DNA of 8,793 nt from Candidatus Poseidoniales archaeon (GTDB lineage: Archaea; Thermoplasmatota; Poseidoniia; Poseidoniales; Thalassarchaeaceae), in the NCBI GenBank assembly GCA_022447885.1, contig JAKUTA010000038.1, forward strand, positions 1-8,793, written 5' to 3'. Of the stretch, positions 7,409-8,793 are shown piece by piece. The first letter of the stretch is position 1. The number at the start of each line of letters is the position of its first letter. The notes beneath the pieces were generated by a model that made no database searches, was not told the origin of the DNA, and saw nothing but the letters and a program-made list of their open reading frames with translations. The translations under genes were made by a program, and so were the position numbers.

Positions 7409-8793
7409 ATGAGCAGTGATGAAGAACGCCTGACCGTCGTGAACGTGGTCGCCTCGACCCGAGTGGCCGAGGAATTGAATCTCCCGGACATCGCCATCCA
7501 ACTGAATTGCGAGTACGAACCCGAGCAGTTCCCCGGTGTCGTCTACCGCGTCATCAACCCGAAACTCGCCATCCTGATGTTCCGCTCCGGCCGCGCCGTG
7601 TGCACCGGCGGCAAGAACGAGGGCAACATCCATGCCGGCATCCAGATGATGATCGAGGATCTGGTCAACTCTGGGATCACCACTTGGAGCCTCAGTCCCA
7701 ACAAGGACCCCGTGCGCGTGATGGCCACCTCCCCTCTTCCCGGAAAGCCGACCTACGACAACAAGGACTGGTACGCTGATGAGGCGTTCGTCCTCAAGGC
7801 GAAGGCGAAGCGCAAGAAGATCGAGGAGAAGCTCAAGAGCAAGCTGGAGACCGTCAACTGGCGGCACATCGAGGACGGCTCGAAGAGCGCCAGCCCAGCC
7901 ACGCTGCTGCGCGGCGGAGTCGGCGCCACGCTGACCTCACGCAACAAGACGCTGACCGTCGACGGAGTCAAGCTGGTTGTCGGCGACAGGCTGCTCGTGG
8001 CCGGAGAAGAGGATTCCATACGCAATGGGATCTACGTGGTGACCTCGCTCGGCCCGACGGTGCTGACCCGGTCCGAAGATTGCGACAACCTCGACGATGA
8101 TGATGAATCAGGTGTCCCCAAGGGCTACCCCGGCATCACGGGGAGCCGCAAGGTCGCTACCGGCATGCTCGTACCGATCACTGAAGGCAAGGAGCACGCG
8201 GGAGAGATATGGATTCTCGAAGGGACACACCAGATCGCTTTGGGAGTGACACCCGGCGGAAAGAACTCAGGAGATGGCACGATGAAGTTCTCTCTGGATG
8301 ACGAAGTAGTCACCGATGATGTAGTGGTCACGGGAAGCGGTATGTTCACCGTCACACTGACCCCGGAGAGCGACGAGAAGAGCAGGGTACGCGAGAAGAA
8401 GCAGTTCATCAATCATCAGATTGAGTCGGGGATGTCCAAGAAGAAGTCCGAGGAGGCCTACAAGACCGCGCTGCAGGAGATGCACAAGGAGAAGGCGGAA
8501 TACCTGCTTTCGATCATGGATGTCAAGTTCGGTGGAGATGTTCCCGAAGGCGAGGGCGGACTCAAGGAGGACAAGGCGAAGCTGCAGCACGCCAAGGATA
8601 TCATTGAGGAATTACTCTCTGGAAAAATAGACAAGTTTCCCTGTTTGGCTTCGTTCAAGGCGCGCTGCACCCGCTACCCCACCTACGCTGAGTGGTTCAA
8701 GGAGACCTACTCCACCACGCAGGACTACACCCGGCCGGTCGACGTTGACGGGACCGTGGAAATCTCTCCGAGCCACCTCTGGTGCGATGGCAA
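7409..8793 (+). CDS. TBP-lobe protein with phage-tail-like domain (3' partial)
   Basis: The frame has no stop to the window edge (461 residues seen). Residues 8-90 are a TBP lobe: VVNVVAST (10-17), EYEPEQFPGVVYR (35-47), LMFRSGRAVCTGGK (56-69). Both DNA-intercalating Phe positions (F41, F58) are kept. Ordinary archaeal TBPs have two lobes and end near residue 180-190; here a complete second lobe is absent from what is visible. VRVMATS (102-108) may be the first strand of lobe 2. Then come a basic helix (130-147); a beta-domain (about 161-281) with VDGVKLVVGDRLLV, RNGIYVV and VLTRSED, resembling repeat domains of tailed-phage virion proteins; a charged, probably coiled-coil stretch (342-404); and an aromatic, Cys-containing tail. 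DNA binding by the lobe is likely; overall function is unknown. It could be a TBP paralogue with a giant insertion or a distinct regulator or viral-origin gene. Codon use shows no break at the junction. Confidence 0.88.
   Translation, partial: MSSDEERLTVVNVVASTRVAEELNLPDIAIQLNCEYEPEQFPGVVYRVINPKLAILMFRSGRAVCTGGKNEGNIHAGIQMMIEDLVNSGITTWSLSPNKDPVRVMATSPLPGKPTYDNKDWYADEAFVLKAKAKRKKIEEKLKSKLETVNWRHIEDGSKSASPATLLRGGVGATLTSRNKTLTVDGVKLVVGDRLLVAGEEDSIRNGIYVVTSLGPTVLTRSEDCDNLDDDDESGVPKGYPGITGSRKVATGMLVPITEGKEHAGEIWILEGTHQIALGVTPGGKNSGDGTMKFSLDDEVVTDDVVVTGSGMFTVTLTPESDEKSRVREKKQFINHQIESGMSKKKSEEAYKTALQEMHKEKAEYLLSIMDVKFGGDVPEGEGGLKEDKAKLQHAKDIIEELLSGKIDKFPCLASFKARCTRYPTYAEWFKETYSTTQDYTRPVDVDGTVEISPSHLWCDG

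Noticed and set aside
7700..8650. An intein as the explanation for the interrupted TBP gene
   Set aside because: There is no Cys/Ser-led block A motif at the junction and no His-Asn end block. VVGDRLLV slightly recalls a Hint strand, but the surrounding VDG, NGIY and LTR pattern fits the phage-type domain better. The downstream half is not visible, so this is not fully excluded.
1..8793. CRISPR arrays, tRNA or rRNA genes, insertion sequences
   Set aside because: No evenly spaced repeats, cloverleaf-like segments, transposase frames or terminal inverted repeats were seen on reading either strand.

Overview
The window looks like a piece of a GC-rich, aerobic heterotrophic archaeal genome. It has an N-terminal TATA-binding-protein (TBP) lobe, an archaeal-type mevalonate kinase, an archaeal box A at the spacing expected for a leaderless mRNA, and a surface-anchored enzyme with a lamin-tail domain. 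Together with the ETF:quinone-oxidoreductase-like membrane protein this would suit marine Poseidoniales (Marine Group II) or a related Thermoplasmatota lineage. That placement is inference; there is no 16S gene or other decisive marker here.

Layout. 2-2194 (+): 3' part of a secreted, C-terminally anchored lamin-tail/amidohydrolase protein. 2202-3698 (-): cysteinyl-tRNA synthetase, convergent with the first gene and only 7 bp away. 3699-3800: divergent spacer. 3801-4184 (+): small four-helix membrane protein of unknown role. 4186-6237 (-): a large membrane Fe-S protein of the EtfD/FadF (HdrD-like) type, convergent with the previous gene with one base between the stop codons. 6238-6353: divergent spacer. 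6354-7331 (+): mevalonate kinase, for isoprenoid lipid synthesis. 7332-7408: spacer with a clear TATA box. 7409 to the window end (+): an open frame beginning with one TBP lobe and continuing for at least 370 residues of non-TBP sequence.

The genes alternate in strand (two convergent and two divergent pairs) and do not form an operon. They are mostly housekeeping: translation, lipid precursor synthesis and respiratory electron transfer. The exception is the last gene. It has an intact TBP lobe 1, a short segment resembling the first strand of lobe 2 at the expected ~91-residue repeat distance, then a basic helix, a beta-domain resembling repeat domains of tailed-phage virion proteins, a predicted coiled coil and an aromatic-rich tail cut by the window edge. 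This is the strongest candidate for something undescribed: a TBP-like DNA-binding lobe interrupted by, or fused to, virus-like structural domains, behind a strong-looking TATA box.
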